Below, one piece after another: positions 1-9,943 of a DNA stretch of 64,000 nt. The number at the start of each line of letters is the position of its first letter. The stretch's first letter is position 1. The stretch comes from Fonsecaea monophora. Taxonomy: Eukaryota > Ascomycota > Eurotiomycetes > Chaetothyriales > Herpotrichiellaceae. Location of the stretch: positions 310,001 to 374,000 of the forward strand of contig NW_019173943.1 in the NCBI RefSeq assembly GCF_001642475.1. Reading direction: 5' to 3'. The notes beneath the pieces are model-generated. The model saw only the letters and a list, made by a program, of their open reading frames with translations, had not been told where the DNA came from and did not search any database. A program made the translations under genes and the position numbers.

Positions 1-94
1 CCGTCGTCACCACGCTGTAGCCTCGCTGGATCAGATGGTCCAGTACATGCGCCGCGATGAAACCAGAGCCACCCGTTAGGAGCACACGTGTCAT
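1..94 (-). CDS. NAD(P)-dependent epimerase/reductase, N-terminus only (cut by window edge)
   Basis: Reading from the ATG at 94 towards the left edge gives 31 codons beginning MTRVLLTGGSGFIAAHVLDH and continuing LIQRGYSVVTT. The TGGSGFIA segment is the glycine-rich TGxxGxxx dinucleotide-binding loop of the extended-SDR / dihydroflavonol-4-reductase-like family, followed by the usual helix and second beta strand. The rest of the gene, including the YxxxK catalytic site, lies outside the window, so substrate cannot be inferred. A TTCGGCGAA palindrome lies 256 bp upstream of the start, as in front of the three neighbouring reductase genes, which suggests co-regulation with them. Family assignment is firm; exact enzyme is unknown. 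Confidence 0.85.
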   Translation of the reverse strand, partial: MTRVLLTGGSGFIAAHVLDHLIQRGYSVVTT

Positions 95-349
95 GATGGT
101 CTGAGTTGTATTAATCCTGTCGTTCTAGTTCTCCCTGTTCGTTGCAAAACTGCGATTCAAAACAATGCGTGGCTTTACGAATGAGCTTTGATATCTGTCG
201 CACAGGTTCTCTTATATTCCGAGCTACAACATCGACCAGCTTCGGCCTATACCTTGTGCTTGTCCCCCCCACAGAGCCTGGCTGTTAGGGCGTGTACACA
301 CCATGGTGCCGAAGTTCTTAAAGTGCCAGAGTGCTCATGTTCCCCGAGC

Positions 350-374
350 TTCGGCGAACGTTTCCCGGCGAAAT
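350..374. promoter_or_regulatory. TTCGGCGAA palindrome plus CGGCGAAAT half-site
   Basis: TTCGGCGAA is at 350-358 and a related half-site CGGCGAAAT at 366-374; the two CGGCGAA cores are 14 bp apart as direct repeats. They lie 256-280 bp upstream of the ATG at 94 in the 645-bp gap between the left-edge gene and the stop of the PRISE gene, so they belong to the promoter of the left-edge gene. Nothing else recognisable was seen in 95-739. Function as a regulator site is inferred from recurrence in front of neighbouring genes. Confidence 0.55.
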
Positions 375-739
375 CGATTGACTTTTATCAGCAATGGCGT
401 TGCCCGCATGATGGACGTCTGGAGGAAATGGGCGACCGGGTAATACCTACAGCGAAGAAAGAGGCCGCCAAAGTAATAGGTAAACCCCTTCGTATTCTTC
501 TAGCTAGGTCTATCGCAGACTAGGAGTCCACAACTCATGCGAGAGAGACTCCTGGAACTTGGGCCGGTGGAAGAAGGGAAAGTTTAAAACGAAGGCATGA
601 ATCAATATTCCCCATTGTTATGTTTCGGACATCCTTTGCCGGTTATGACACTGACTGTCCAACTTGGTGCATTTTTGTCTCCGTAGGTCACACACACGGT
701 TAACGATTCCTGTTTGTTTTTGAGGCATGATTTCGCATT

Positions 740-2281
740 TCAGAGTGGTGGAAGCATTTTCATCTCGGTAAAGTTTTTGAATACTGCGTGGATAGATTCG
801 ATAGAATCCACAGTACCATGCCAACCAAACTTGCGGGCTTTGTCCATGCTAGAAAGCCACTATTAGTATTGCCCCCCTTGGGTTTCCATCCGAGGAACAC
901 TTCTCACCTCGTTTGCCAGGACCACGTCAGCTCGAGCGCAAACTGTAGAAAAGCAAAAGTCTTGTCGGGATCTTGTAAAGGCTCGGTATTGAGTCCGTAT
1001 TCTTGCTTCAGCTCTGCCCAGGCTTGTCGAGTTGCTGGCTCCTTAGCCCACTCGATGAAGCTAAAAGTCGACCGGAGCTTGCCTTTCGGGCCGTATCTAA
1101 AACATACAACATCAGCAAGCGATTCTTCTATCTGACAAGAACACCAGGGGCAGCTCCAACGTACCCTCTCGGGACAAATGGCAGCTCTACCTCGTGGTAG
1201 CTGGCGTTCTCCTGAGGTGGAAGCCACTCTAAACCAAACCAGGATGCCAGAATTGGCCACAACTTTGAGAACGTGAACTCGGAGCCATCGGTGATGTTGA
1301 AAGACTCCCCTGCCGTGCCTTCGTTCAAGACTAACCACTCGTAAAATGTACCCAGAATGACACCAGAGGATATGGGATGATTATTGTCCCAAGACACAAA
1401 ATCCCCGGGATACCTCAGGGGCTGGTTCAGCTTTCGTTGAACGGCGGCATAGACCGCCAGCGGATAGAAGATGGTCATGTCTGTACCGGCGACGGCGGCC
1501 AGAATCCACTGCGGCATTGTAACATTGTAGCTGACGCCCGGGTGAGTTTTGGCATACTTGACCAACAAATCTTCTTGGGTGTAGTAGAAGTTGGGTTCTA
1601 ACTCAACCCGGGGAGCTCCTTCGGTCAGAGGGACGTCGACGTGGCCTTGGTGAACGCCGTAGTTCTTTCCTCCAGTTTGAAGCAAGATTCGCCGGGGCTG
1701 AACATCTGCTTGGTCCAAGGCAGAAAGAAAGTTCCCAAAGAGCCGCCCTGCATGGGTAGAACTGTCACAACGAGCCCCTCTGCGTGTGCACTGGGTAGAA
1801 AGTCTCTCACCATTCGTTTCAGCCAAGTGATTTGCATCCCCAAACACCTTCGAGTCGGAGCCTTGTCTTGCAACCTGGACATAGCCGAAGTAGAAGATGT
1901 AATCACTGAGTAAGAATTCGCAACGTCAATTCCATCCCCCGTTGACAACAAACAGGAAACTGGGAGAGTGTGGGGGTGGCCTTACGCCTGGACTTTGTGT
2001 TCCCGCAAGGCACTGGCAATTCGACCAGGTTCCCAGAGTAAATCCACCGCTACGTGCTCGACGTTCTTCGCCTCTGTAGCCGGCGGTCTCCTGGACAGGG
2101 CATATATCTTCTCCCACCGGTCCGGACTGGAGCTGAGCACATCAACCACGGGTTGGCCAGATTGACCGCTGGCGCCGACAACGATAACTCGAAGATTTCT
2201 CTGAGAAGGATCGATGACAGGCAATCCGCGAAAAATGCCTTCTGAGCGGACCTGGTACGTCTTGCTTGTCGAGTGAGCCAT
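740..2281 (-). CDS. PRISE-family NAD(P)H-dependent enone reductase (progesterone 5-beta-reductase/iridoid synthase-like), 5 exons
   Basis: Exons run 2281-1986, 1905-1811, 1747-1165, 1096-908 and 848-740, giving 423 residues. Introns are 80, 63, 68 and 59 bp; the last has a TACTAATA branch site and CTAG end. The protein has a Rossmann loop VVGASGQSGQP near residue 35, the LQTGGKNYG motif carrying the PRISE lysine, NFYYTQED carrying the PRISE tyrosine pair, and the family-typical C-terminal MDKARKFGWHG segment followed by a short tail. These are the hallmarks of extended SDRs that reduce activated C=C bonds of enones with NADPH; the natural substrate cannot be told. Length fits the family (about 360-420). 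A TTCGGCGAA palindrome lies 174 bp upstream. The neighbours are three other NAD(P)-dependent oxidoreductases and a Zn2Cys6 regulator. A second family member lies at 25261-26355. Confidence 0.88.
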
Positions 2282-2454
2282 GGTTTTTGATAGTTGTCGA
2301 ACAGGACATCACCTCGCCATTGTGCATACCTTTGAAATATACTGATGCTCTGAGGAACCAGAACCGAGACTGGAAAACGGTCCGCCAGATGGTCATTAGT
2401 CAATCCTGAGTTTGACGGTGGCGTTACGTCTTGCTGAGAATAATCTTTTGCTTA

Positions 2455-2463
2455 TTCGGCGAA
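2455..2463. promoter_or_regulatory. TTCGGCGAA palindrome upstream of the PRISE gene
   Basis: TTCGGCGAA sits 174-182 bp upstream of the ATG at 2281, and one flanking base on each side extends the symmetry to ATTCGGCGAAT (2454-2464). It is in the 529-bp gap between the PRISE start and the stop of the next SDR, so it is promoter-proximal for the PRISE gene. Role inferred from recurrence. Confidence 0.55.
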
Positions 2464-2810
2464 TTTGACAGACTCTCTTCCTATTCAGGAGATGCTCCCG
2501 ACTGGTGCTCAAGACTTGATATTCTGAGAATAAAGTGATTGCTAATCTCTACTTGCTTTCATGGATGCAATCACAGTTCAAAGCATCAAGACTAGACATC
2601 AGACATGGCATTGTTGAGCTCTTAGGTGTAGCACGCAACCGATGTAAGTAATGCTAATGGCTCGTTCCTGGTTAGGATTTAATTCGATGCTTTCTTCTCG
2701 AAGCCTCATCATCCTTCGTAGATCGTCCTCCGCCTTGGTAATTGTTATCATATGTGACCTCATGGTTTGAAATCCTGAGGGTCTTTTGGTCAATCATTGT
2801 GACTATCTCT

Positions 2811-3877
2811 TCAGGCTTCGCCAATGTACTTTGGCCAATTTGGACTTGGATTACGAGCAATCCATCCACCGTCGACGATAAACGCTGTGTTCCAAGTCAG
2901 CGATCCACCAGATTGACCAGACACAGTTGGGATGGGAGATCTCACGATGTCCAGTAATGTAAGATGCTTCGTCTGAAGCCAGGAAAAGAACCAGCTGAGC
3001 CACCTCGTTCGGATGCCCTCCACGGTTCATGGGGATGCTCTCAAACAACTCTTCTCTTAATTGTTCGTTCTTTAGGGTCCCTTCCGTCATTGGAGTTTCC
3101 ATAAACCCGGGACAGACTGTGACCGCACGGATCCCGTCCCTCGCATGGTCCATGGCGATGGTCCGCGTCAGGTTAACCAGTCCGCCTTTTGCGGCATTGT
3201 AGGAAGAAAGGCCATAATCTCCACCAATGCCAGAGATACTGGCCGTGTTCACAATCACTCCTTTTCCCGCCTTTTTCATGTGCGGAATGACGGCTTTGGC
3301 AAGGTAAAACGCGCCACAGAGGTTGGTCATGATGACTTTGTTGAAGACGTCGACGTCGTGTTCGACTACGGGGACGATCGGGCTCAGCATTGCTGCGTTG
3401 TGGAAGAGGACGTCGATTTTCTCGAATCTCGCAATGCAAGCATCGACTGCGGCAGAGCAGGACTTTGGGTCTGAATGTGTTCTCAATGTTAGTGTCATCG
3501 TACGATCCATGTAAAGTGGACAAATTGTGTCAGGGACGATGAGACAAATCTTTACCAGAGACATCGCAGGGGTGGAAGTGAGCCTTTGGACCAAATCGCT
3601 GTATTGCATCTCGTTCCTTTATGGTTGATCCCGGTCAGCAGTTTGCAATGGGATAGTAGTATGGTGGCCAACAGATGTGTTTTGTGGTTTGGTTTGTGCC
3701 TGGCCAGACTCCCAGAGGAGACGTTTGATGTCTTGACGATACCATGGAAACGATTACCTTCAGATCCGTAACAAAGACAGTAGCGCCTTCATCCAAGAAC
3801 TGCTGGCAGGTCTGTGCTCCCAGTCCAGAGGTACCCCCAGTGATAAATATCACTGCCTCGTGGAAACGTCCCCCCAT
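2811..3877 (-). CDS. Classical short-chain dehydrogenase/reductase, 4 exons
   Basis: Exons run 3877-3758, 3616-3556, 3470-2946 and 2884-2811, giving 259 residues, normal for a classical SDR. Introns are 141, 85 and 61 bp. The N-terminal cofactor loop is TGGTSGLG; the usual NNAG is HNAAM; the catalytic set is visible as NTASIS (Ser) and SSYNAAK (YxxxK); PGFMETPM follows, and the fourth exon supplies the C-terminal FIVDGGW common to this family. An acidic residue at the end of beta-2 (TDLK) suggests NAD rather than NADP, which is inference. The gene is divergent from the SDR at 4515, with 637 bp between the start codons and one TTCG(G/C)CGAA element nearer each. Substrate unknown; enoyl-ACP-reductase-like or polyol/steroid dehydrogenase-like roles are possible. 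Confidence 0.88.
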
Positions 3878-4155
3878 GGTTTTGAGCGATATAGCCGACT
3901 ACTCAGTGTCGTATTGTATGCGAGGAGACAGAGAGTGTGTCTATGTCTTGAATGAGGCGTAAATGGCTCGACTTCTTTGTTCCGGCACGTTTTCAAGATG
4001 GTCGACACCAGGTCTTCATCCTTTAATGTGGCCCCTTGTCCATCAGCTCCGATGAGGGTCGAGTCTCAGACTCGTCCTGAAGCCGAGAGCCTGGAAACGG
4101 GAAGATGACCCTGATGGTCAGACCCTGTCTAGGCTCACACACATGGTTTGGAAGC

Positions 4156-4164
4156 TTCGGCGAA
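4156..4164. promoter_or_regulatory. TTCGGCGAA palindrome in the divergent SDR promoter (left copy)
   Basis: TTCGGCGAA lies 279-287 bp upstream of the SDR starting at 3877. Its flank (AGCTTCGGCGAA) matches the copy at 350. Recurrence is the evidence; binding is inferred. Confidence 0.55.
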
Positions 4165-4317
4165 ACAGCCATCGTTGAGTAGGCCATCTACATGTCCCGG
4201 TTGCACCCTCATGTTCCCCGCGATCTCTCAACAGTCAATAACTCTAGCTAACCAGTGGGAGATTGGGATTTCCTCTCCACAAACGCCAATTGCGATTTCG
4301 GCACGCTTGGCCCAAAG

Positions 4318-4326
4318 TTCGCCGAA
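4318..4326. promoter_or_regulatory. TTCGCCGAA palindrome in the divergent SDR promoter (right copy)
   Basis: TTCGCCGAA is the reverse complement of TTCGGCGAA. It lies 189-197 bp upstream of the SDR starting at 4515. A partial copy (TTTCGGCA) is seen at 4297-4303. Confidence 0.55.
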
Positions 4327-4514
4327 AAAATGGACCAAGACCCAAGATCATATCTACCATCTTACAACTATCACCCGGTAGGTAATAAGACGTGAAATTT
4401 TATGGTCCAATAGGTCTTCACGAAGTTGCTTGATAGTTGGGATCGGAAGCGCCTGCAACATAAAGGTCCATCACTATACCAATCTCTGCTCCAACAACTT
4501 TATCTGTTTCAATA

Positions 4515-5394
4515 ATGGCGCCCCTTTTAATGACAGGGTAAGAAAACCATTCTTCCACAAGACAGGTGCTGCTCTACTAACCACAACATAAGGGTCGGCC
4601 TGGTCACGGGAGCAGCGTCTGGAATCGGGCGAGCATGTGCCAAAATCCTGGTCGAGGAAGGATGCACGAGGCTCGTGCTGTCGGACTTGCCGGGAGGTGG
4701 CCTGCAGGAGGTCTCGGACGAGCTCAAGAGCATCGAATCTTCGGTGGAGACAGTTTTATTCGTCGGTGACATGAGCAAAGAGGTCGACGTCGACCAGATG
4801 GTCGAGGCGGGCGTGGCGAGATTTGGCGCGATTCACTATTGCATCAACAGTGCCGGCGTGACGAGTCGGCCCAGACTACGGACGCACGAACTGGAGACGG
4901 AGGCATTCGATCGTGTCGTCAACATCAACCTACGAGGCTTGTGGCTTTGCGAACGGGCGCAGATCCGCCAGTTCCTGAAGCAAGAGCCAACGCTTCAAAC
5001 TCGCCATCATGCCGCCGGAATAGCGACGCAGCGAGGGGCCATTGTCAACATCAGCAGTATTTTCGGGATCACCGCGCACGCAACGGCCGGGGCTTATCCC
5101 GCCTCGAAATCCGGAGTGCTGGGACTGACGAGGACGGATGCGGTGGCATACGCGGCCGACGGGATCAGAGTCAACGCCATCTGTCCGGGCTTTATCAACA
5201 CCCCGTTGGTGGAAAAGGCAAAAGAAGCGGGCGCAGACTACAACAAGCTCGTCAACCTGATCCCGTTCAGACGAATGGGTACTGCTGAAGAGGTGGCTGA
5301 AGCCGCAGTGTGGCTGGCAAGTGAGCGAGCAAGTTATGTGAGCGGCGTCGAGTTGCCTGTGGATGGTGCTTGGGTCAGAGCGTGCAATACATGA
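4515..5394 (+). CDS. Classical short-chain dehydrogenase/reductase, 2 exons
   Basis: Exon 1 (4515-4537) codes only for MAPLLMTG; a 55-bp intron with a CTAAC branch site ends at 4592; exon 2 runs 4593-5394. The product is 274 residues. Motifs in order are TGAASGIG (cofactor loop), LSDLPGG with an Asp after beta-2 that favours NAD, a diagnostic INSAG, NISSIFG with the catalytic Ser, AYPASK as the YxxxK pair, and PGFINTPL. It ends with the usual ELPVDGAW segment. An insert of some 15 residues around HHAAGIATQRG precedes the NISS strand. Start choice rests on the splice join restoring the complete N-terminal strand. It is divergent from the SDR at 3877 and followed by a paired palindrome before the regulator gene. 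Substrate unknown. Confidence 0.87.
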
Positions 5395-5476
5395 TTTTGA
5401 AGAGCCAAGTCAGTGTCAAGGGGGTCTCGAGCCAACGAATCGCTTGATCCTACATAGACTCGTAACCGGGGAACAT

Positions 5477-5512
5477 TTTCGCCGAAATGTTGGTTCAGTC
5501 ATTTCGGCGAAA
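5477..5512. promoter_or_regulatory. 13-bp perfect inverted repeat built from two TTCG(G/C)CGAA elements
   Basis: Left arm TTTCGCCGAAATG at 5477-5489, a 10-bp spacer, right arm CATTTCGGCGAAA at 5500-5512. Each arm contains the 9-bp palindrome (5478-5486 and 5503-5511). It lies in the gap between the SDR ending at 5394 and the regulator starting at 6154, 643-676 bp upstream of the regulator start. It is the strongest instance of the locus motif and a candidate autoregulatory site. The rest of 5395-6153 shows no gene. Confidence 0.6.
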
Positions 5513-6153
5513 TGTGACACAGGCAGAGAGGGTCGCGATTGTGGATGCATTTTGATCCACCACCTTAGGCCGAGGCAAGCTGGTCCTTTAGCTAAGAGCG
5601 TTGTCGTGTTCCTTGGAGGTAAAGCAAGGGACGAGCGGGATGAGGTGCTCTAGCTACCCTCGATAGAATGACCCATGGATAGACAAAACCACTACAAAGG
5701 TGGAATTTATTTCGAATCTGGATATGAAACAGAAGTACTCAGAGAGGTTTGCGACTGACTGAATTAATCCTCGCAATCGTTTCCATCTCCAGAGACGCCT
5801 ACGTATGCAGTGGCCAAGTACCAAGTAGCAGTTGTTCTAATTTTAAGTAGGTACCGAGTATGATGCGCCCTAAAACCTCCTCCCAACCCGCCTAAGATCT
5901 GCTCTGTCCCCAGATTTCCATCTCTCTGCGGCCCCCATCAAATGGGAAGTGAGTGTGGGGTTCCCAGACATTAATTAGTAAAAAAGTATGTACTGGCAGA
6001 GTGGCCAACACCCACGGGTCACCCCGGCTTTTTATCTCGCTCCAACAAGTGTCACCAGGAATCTCACCTTGGATATTTTGATAAGTTTACGAGCGGCCTG
6101 GGAGAAGGAGAACCATCCGCCCCCTGGCTCTGAAATACCATCTACTTCAAACA

Positions 6154-8875
6154 ATGGAGCAAAGCTCGAGTCGAGCGTACCGCCGGCGAAAGCGCAAGTT
6201 GGCGTGCAAATACTGCAATTCTCGCCACATACGATGCAAGATGCCAGAGACAACAGAGACATCCGACCGGGCAGGACATGCCCGTCAATATCAGTGTCAG
6301 GCTTGTTTGGATGCCAATAAAGAGTGCGATCTCGAAACGCTTGCAATTACAATGTATCCAGAGTTGTTCCCTCCGTCTCAGCCGACACCTCAGCGCGAAA
6401 GAGTCCGAGCCCGTCTGCCGACCACACAGCCATCAGAGCCCTACCATCATCAGCAGCGCACGCAGAACGGCGCTGCTCTCAATTTATCCGCGGGTGGCCA
6501 AGACGTGTTATATTCGCCTCGCTCCAAGAGCACCCCACCGTGCCCGCCGCAGGAAGGGTCGGAGATGATCCTCGTACGATTGATGGATACGCAGCAGGAC
6601 AAGGATGAACTTGACCAGCCGACCAAAACTACCGACCGAGTCCTGTATTTCGGAGACCAATCGATCTGGTCTGATAGCCTCCGACGAGCTCGGAGCAGCA
6701 AATCCAAATCTCGATATCCCGCAAGCCCACAGCCTCTGAGCGCCCGATCATTGGTGGACGGTAACAACATCCATTACGCTGTGCCGCCCACGGTCAGGGA
6801 CCAGCCGCAAGATATCCCACAGGACGATCTCGACGTGCAGCAGGAGGAAATCAAGCTACTGCAGAAGAAAGGGGCCTTTTCTCTGCCACCTCCCGACATC
6901 CAACGGAAACTCCTCGACGCGTTTTTCACCTGGTTGTATCCCTTACAGCCCATCCTCGACAAGGAACAGTTTCTCGACGACTTTGACAGGGGCCAAGCGC
7001 CCATCATCCTCGTCCAAGCGTTACTGTTCGCCGGCACCACGTGCTGCGACGAGAGCATCATCGTACAATTCTGGCCGAGTCGCCGCGCCGCCCAATCAAC
7101 CCTGTACAAGCGGGTCAGGGCGCTGTACGACGCGGACCACGAACAGAACCGCGTCACCATCGTCCAGGCCCTCTTCCTCATGTGTTTCTGGTGGGGGAGT
7201 CCCATGGACAAAAAGGACTTTAGCCACTGGTTGGCGGCGTCTATCCATCTGGCCCAAGTGACGGGCATGCATCGGTCGTATGATCATACACATATCATCA
7301 GAGAGCGACAAAATATTGACTGACTGGCATTTTCTACACTCCAGAACCAAGGACTCTCATCTCTCCATAAAGGACAGGAGGCTCTGGAAACGCATTTGGT
7401 GGACTTTATACGTAAGTCATACCTTCGATCGTGGAAACCTTGTCTCCACACACACACGCGCGCACACAGAGATGGTTCACTAAGTCATTTACTTATGTTA
7501 GGTACGAGAGCATTTCGATGCTGCGTCGGTAGGCCGGCCCATGATCATCCACGACGACGATTGCGACGTTGAGCCCTTGTGCCTGACTGATTTTGAATGC
7601 GACGAGAACGGAATGCCACCCCTAGGCGCTATGCATTGTATTGAGATGACGAAACTGGCGACTCTAAGTATACACCCCTTTGCCCAAAAGTCTCATGCAA
7701 GAGAGAGAGAAGAGAGACTCGAAAGCTGATATGATATGCAAAGTCGGCCGAGCGATTCGAGCTGTCCGATCCGGTCAAATACCCAGAGACCCTCCTTCTC
7801 CCACTGACGCCAAAGGAGCAATCGACGACGCTCTTTCAGCTTGGGAAAAGCAGCTGCCAGAACAGTTACGATACCGCGAAGGGGAGGAGCGAAGCCCACA
7901 GGCCATGCTGTTTGCAGCGATGCTGATGCTGGGCCTGCAGTATGTCATGTCATCATCATTGTCATCTTACCTCCTTTGCAAAAGGCTTTTTGGGGAGGGA
8001 TAGGAAAATGTTGCTGACGAAACACACTGATCAGTTTCTGCCGGATTGTGCTGCATCGAAAAGGGTTCTTGGACTCGAAACACAAGAACGAAACCAACTC
8101 GAGGGCCCTGGCGTCTGCTAATGCCGTGACTCGCATTGTCGAAGAATTACTCAGTGAGGGTCTCCTGCCGCGGGCACAAGTACATTTGTAAGCTGAAGCT
8201 GTCATGTCGTTGTTATTGTTGTTGTTAGTATTTGGCTTGTGACAAGAACTAACATTGATGTTCTCTCCCTCTACCGGACACAGAATCGCGGTCATTTTCG
8301 CCTCGTTTACCATCCATATCGTTTCGATGGAGCAAAGCCAGGGCGCACGCAGACGAGTCCTGCAACACAAATCCAAGCTGTGCCTATTAGGTCTCGCAGA
8401 GTTTCGTGACTATTGGCCATTTGTCGACTGGATGTATCGACTATTTAGCAGTCTGCTGCACTGGCTGGAGGTGGGAGACAGCAGCACCACTTCCTTGTCC
8501 TCCGAAGGCCACAATCAGGGACTATGGACAACCACCGCTACCCAGCTTCGTCCGGAGAACATGACCCTACAAGCCGCTGAACTGATGGACAGCACTACAG
8601 ATATCACTACCACCCATGGTGGCGATAACAACACGGCCATGTCTCTCCCACTCTCCTATGAGCAAGATGCGAGTTCCATGGCCGATGCTCAGCCCCCCGA
8701 TCATTCCGGCATGCTCCAGCAATTCATGTCCGGCATGTTGGCATCAGAAAACTTTCTCGACCCGTTTCTGCCACCCCTGGAAAATCTCGATTGGGATGAT
8801 CCCAACATGGCAGGAAATCCCATGCTCTGGACATCCACGCCGCTACCCACGGTGGAAAGAGGGTCTCTGTCCTGA
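6154..8875 (+). CDS. Zn2Cys6 transcription factor with fungal-specific middle domain, 6 exons
   Basis: Exons are 6154-7277, 7345-7411, 7502-7667, 7744-7939, 8035-8187 and 8284-8875, giving 765 residues; introns are 67-96 bp and all joins keep phase. The zinc cluster is at residues 18-58 with six cysteines spaced C-X2-C-X6-C-X19-C-X2-C-X6-C, preceded by a basic RRRKRK stretch. The 19-residue middle loop is longer than the usual 5-16. A Gln/Pro/Ser-rich linker leads to the Fungal_trans domain from about residue 255, with PLQPILDKEQF, LVQALLFAG, DKKDFSHWLAASIHLAQ and RRLWKRIWWTLYVREH, then GRPMII. The C-terminus is Ser/Thr/Met-rich and acidic (LENLDWDDPN), as in activation domains. It sits at the end of the reductase cluster and is the natural candidate to regulate it. 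Target and inducer are unknown. Confidence 0.92.
7447..7468 (+). repeat. CA/CG dinucleotide tract inside intron 2 of the regulator gene
   Basis: A run of CA steps interrupted by CGCGCG lies within the 90-bp intron (7412-7501). It is short and explains the intron's larger size compared with intron 1. Confidence 0.7.
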
Positions 8876-9094
8876 GAATGTTTCCAGGAGACTCATGACA
8901 TTTTGGCGGGTTGTGTACAGCTCATACCAGGTTTGCGGCATCAATCACGATCCGATTTCCAAGGTTGATCATTGAACAGCGGCATGAACTTGGGGCTCTC
9001 CAACTTGATATCTCGTAAAACTCAATATTGACTTTTCGAAGAGAGATGTAGGAGGTCCCAACAGCAACCCGCCCCATCTCTCTCAGGACTTATA

Positions 9095-9943
9095 TTAGAT
9101 TGGAGGATGGAGCTGGTATAGTTCCTGTACAATCTTGAACACGTCCTCCGCCGACTGGCTTATAGTACGGGAGCATTGACTAAATTTGTCGGGATGCCAG
9201 CGCTTTCGTTCCCGTCTCAGCCATTGGCGTGAGTATTTGGGTGACTGTTGAAAGAATTCAGCAATGGCGTGGTGACAAGGCCGGCCTTGAACTGCTTTGT
9301 CTTTGCATTTGGTACATGAAGCAATGGGCGGGAAAGGGAATTCTTGTAGGTTCGGTTTATCTGCTAGACACGTTTGAGTGTGGCGATACCACTTCTGAAA
9401 TGTCACAGAGGACTCTTTTGCCGGAGGCACGAATTGCTGGTCGATGTTGGTAGGCCGTGGTGGAGGAGCCTGTGGTGGAGGAGCCCGACCGGCGGAGTCG
9501 GCGCAAGTGCCGTAATTCGAGTAGAGCGGTGTCCTGGAGCTTGCGGAACCCCTCGAGCTAGAGGACGCCGCCGGGAATGGATGAAAATGTCGTGGTTCCT
9601 CAAACAGTCGTCGCGGCGTGGGCTTGGACCAAAGAGGCTTTCGTATTCGTTTTCTGCATTCTTTGGCGACCCAGAGAATGATCCTGATGGCGATCAAGAG
9701 AGTCCAAGGGACTATGATCACAGCGGCAACACTAATGGCCACAATTTTCAGAGCCTCCAGGACGAGGTCAAATAGATACGCCGCACCTGAGGCGTGCCAA
9801 AGCCAGGACAACACTTTGCCAGCACCCTTGGCTAGCCACGACAGAGCTGCGAGCACCAGTCGTGCAAAGGTACACCCAAACTGTTCGCATGCAGAACCGT
9901 CAGAGGGCACATCGACTCGAGGTGTCAACGCAGTGGGAGCCAT
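9095..9943 (-). CDS. Membrane protein with C-terminal HPD (J-like) motif, unknown function
   Basis: The ORF from ATG 9943 codes for 282 residues without introns. An upstream in-frame extension to 9970 has no ATG. Residues about 28-95 are hydrophobic, with one weak helix and one strong transmembrane segment (IVAISVAAVIIVPWTLLIA) followed by a basic RKRIRK stop-transfer. The middle is Ser/Pro-rich (APPPQAPPPRP). The C-terminal 100 residues contain CTKC followed by a CHH, a possible small zinc knuckle, and then RERKRWHPDKFSQC, whose HPD is the hallmark of J-domains; similar RWHPDKF tails occur in many fungal proteins. A complete J-domain (helix I) is not evident. The basic flank after the helix suggests a cytosolic C-terminus. 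Gene reality is supported by the motif and ORF length; function is not known. Confidence 0.7.
   Translation of the reverse strand: MAPTALTPRVDVPSDGSACEQFGCTFARLVLAALSWLAKGAGKVLSWLWHASGAAYLFDLVLEALKIVAISVAAVIIVPWTLLIAIRIILWVAKECRKRIRKPLWSKPTPRRLFEEPRHFHPFPAASSSSRGSASSRTPLYSNYGTCADSAGRAPPPQAPPPRPTNIDQQFVPPAKESSVTFQKWYRHTQTCLADKPNLQEFPFPPIASCTKCKDKAVQGRPCHHAIAEFFQQSPKYSRQWLRRERKRWHPDKFSQCSRTISQSAEDVFKIVQELYQLHPPI

Noticed and set aside
5395..6153. Possible small gene between the SDR and the regulator (96-codon frame at 5363-5653)
   Set aside because: It overlaps the SDR end in another frame and spans the inverted repeat; no known motif.
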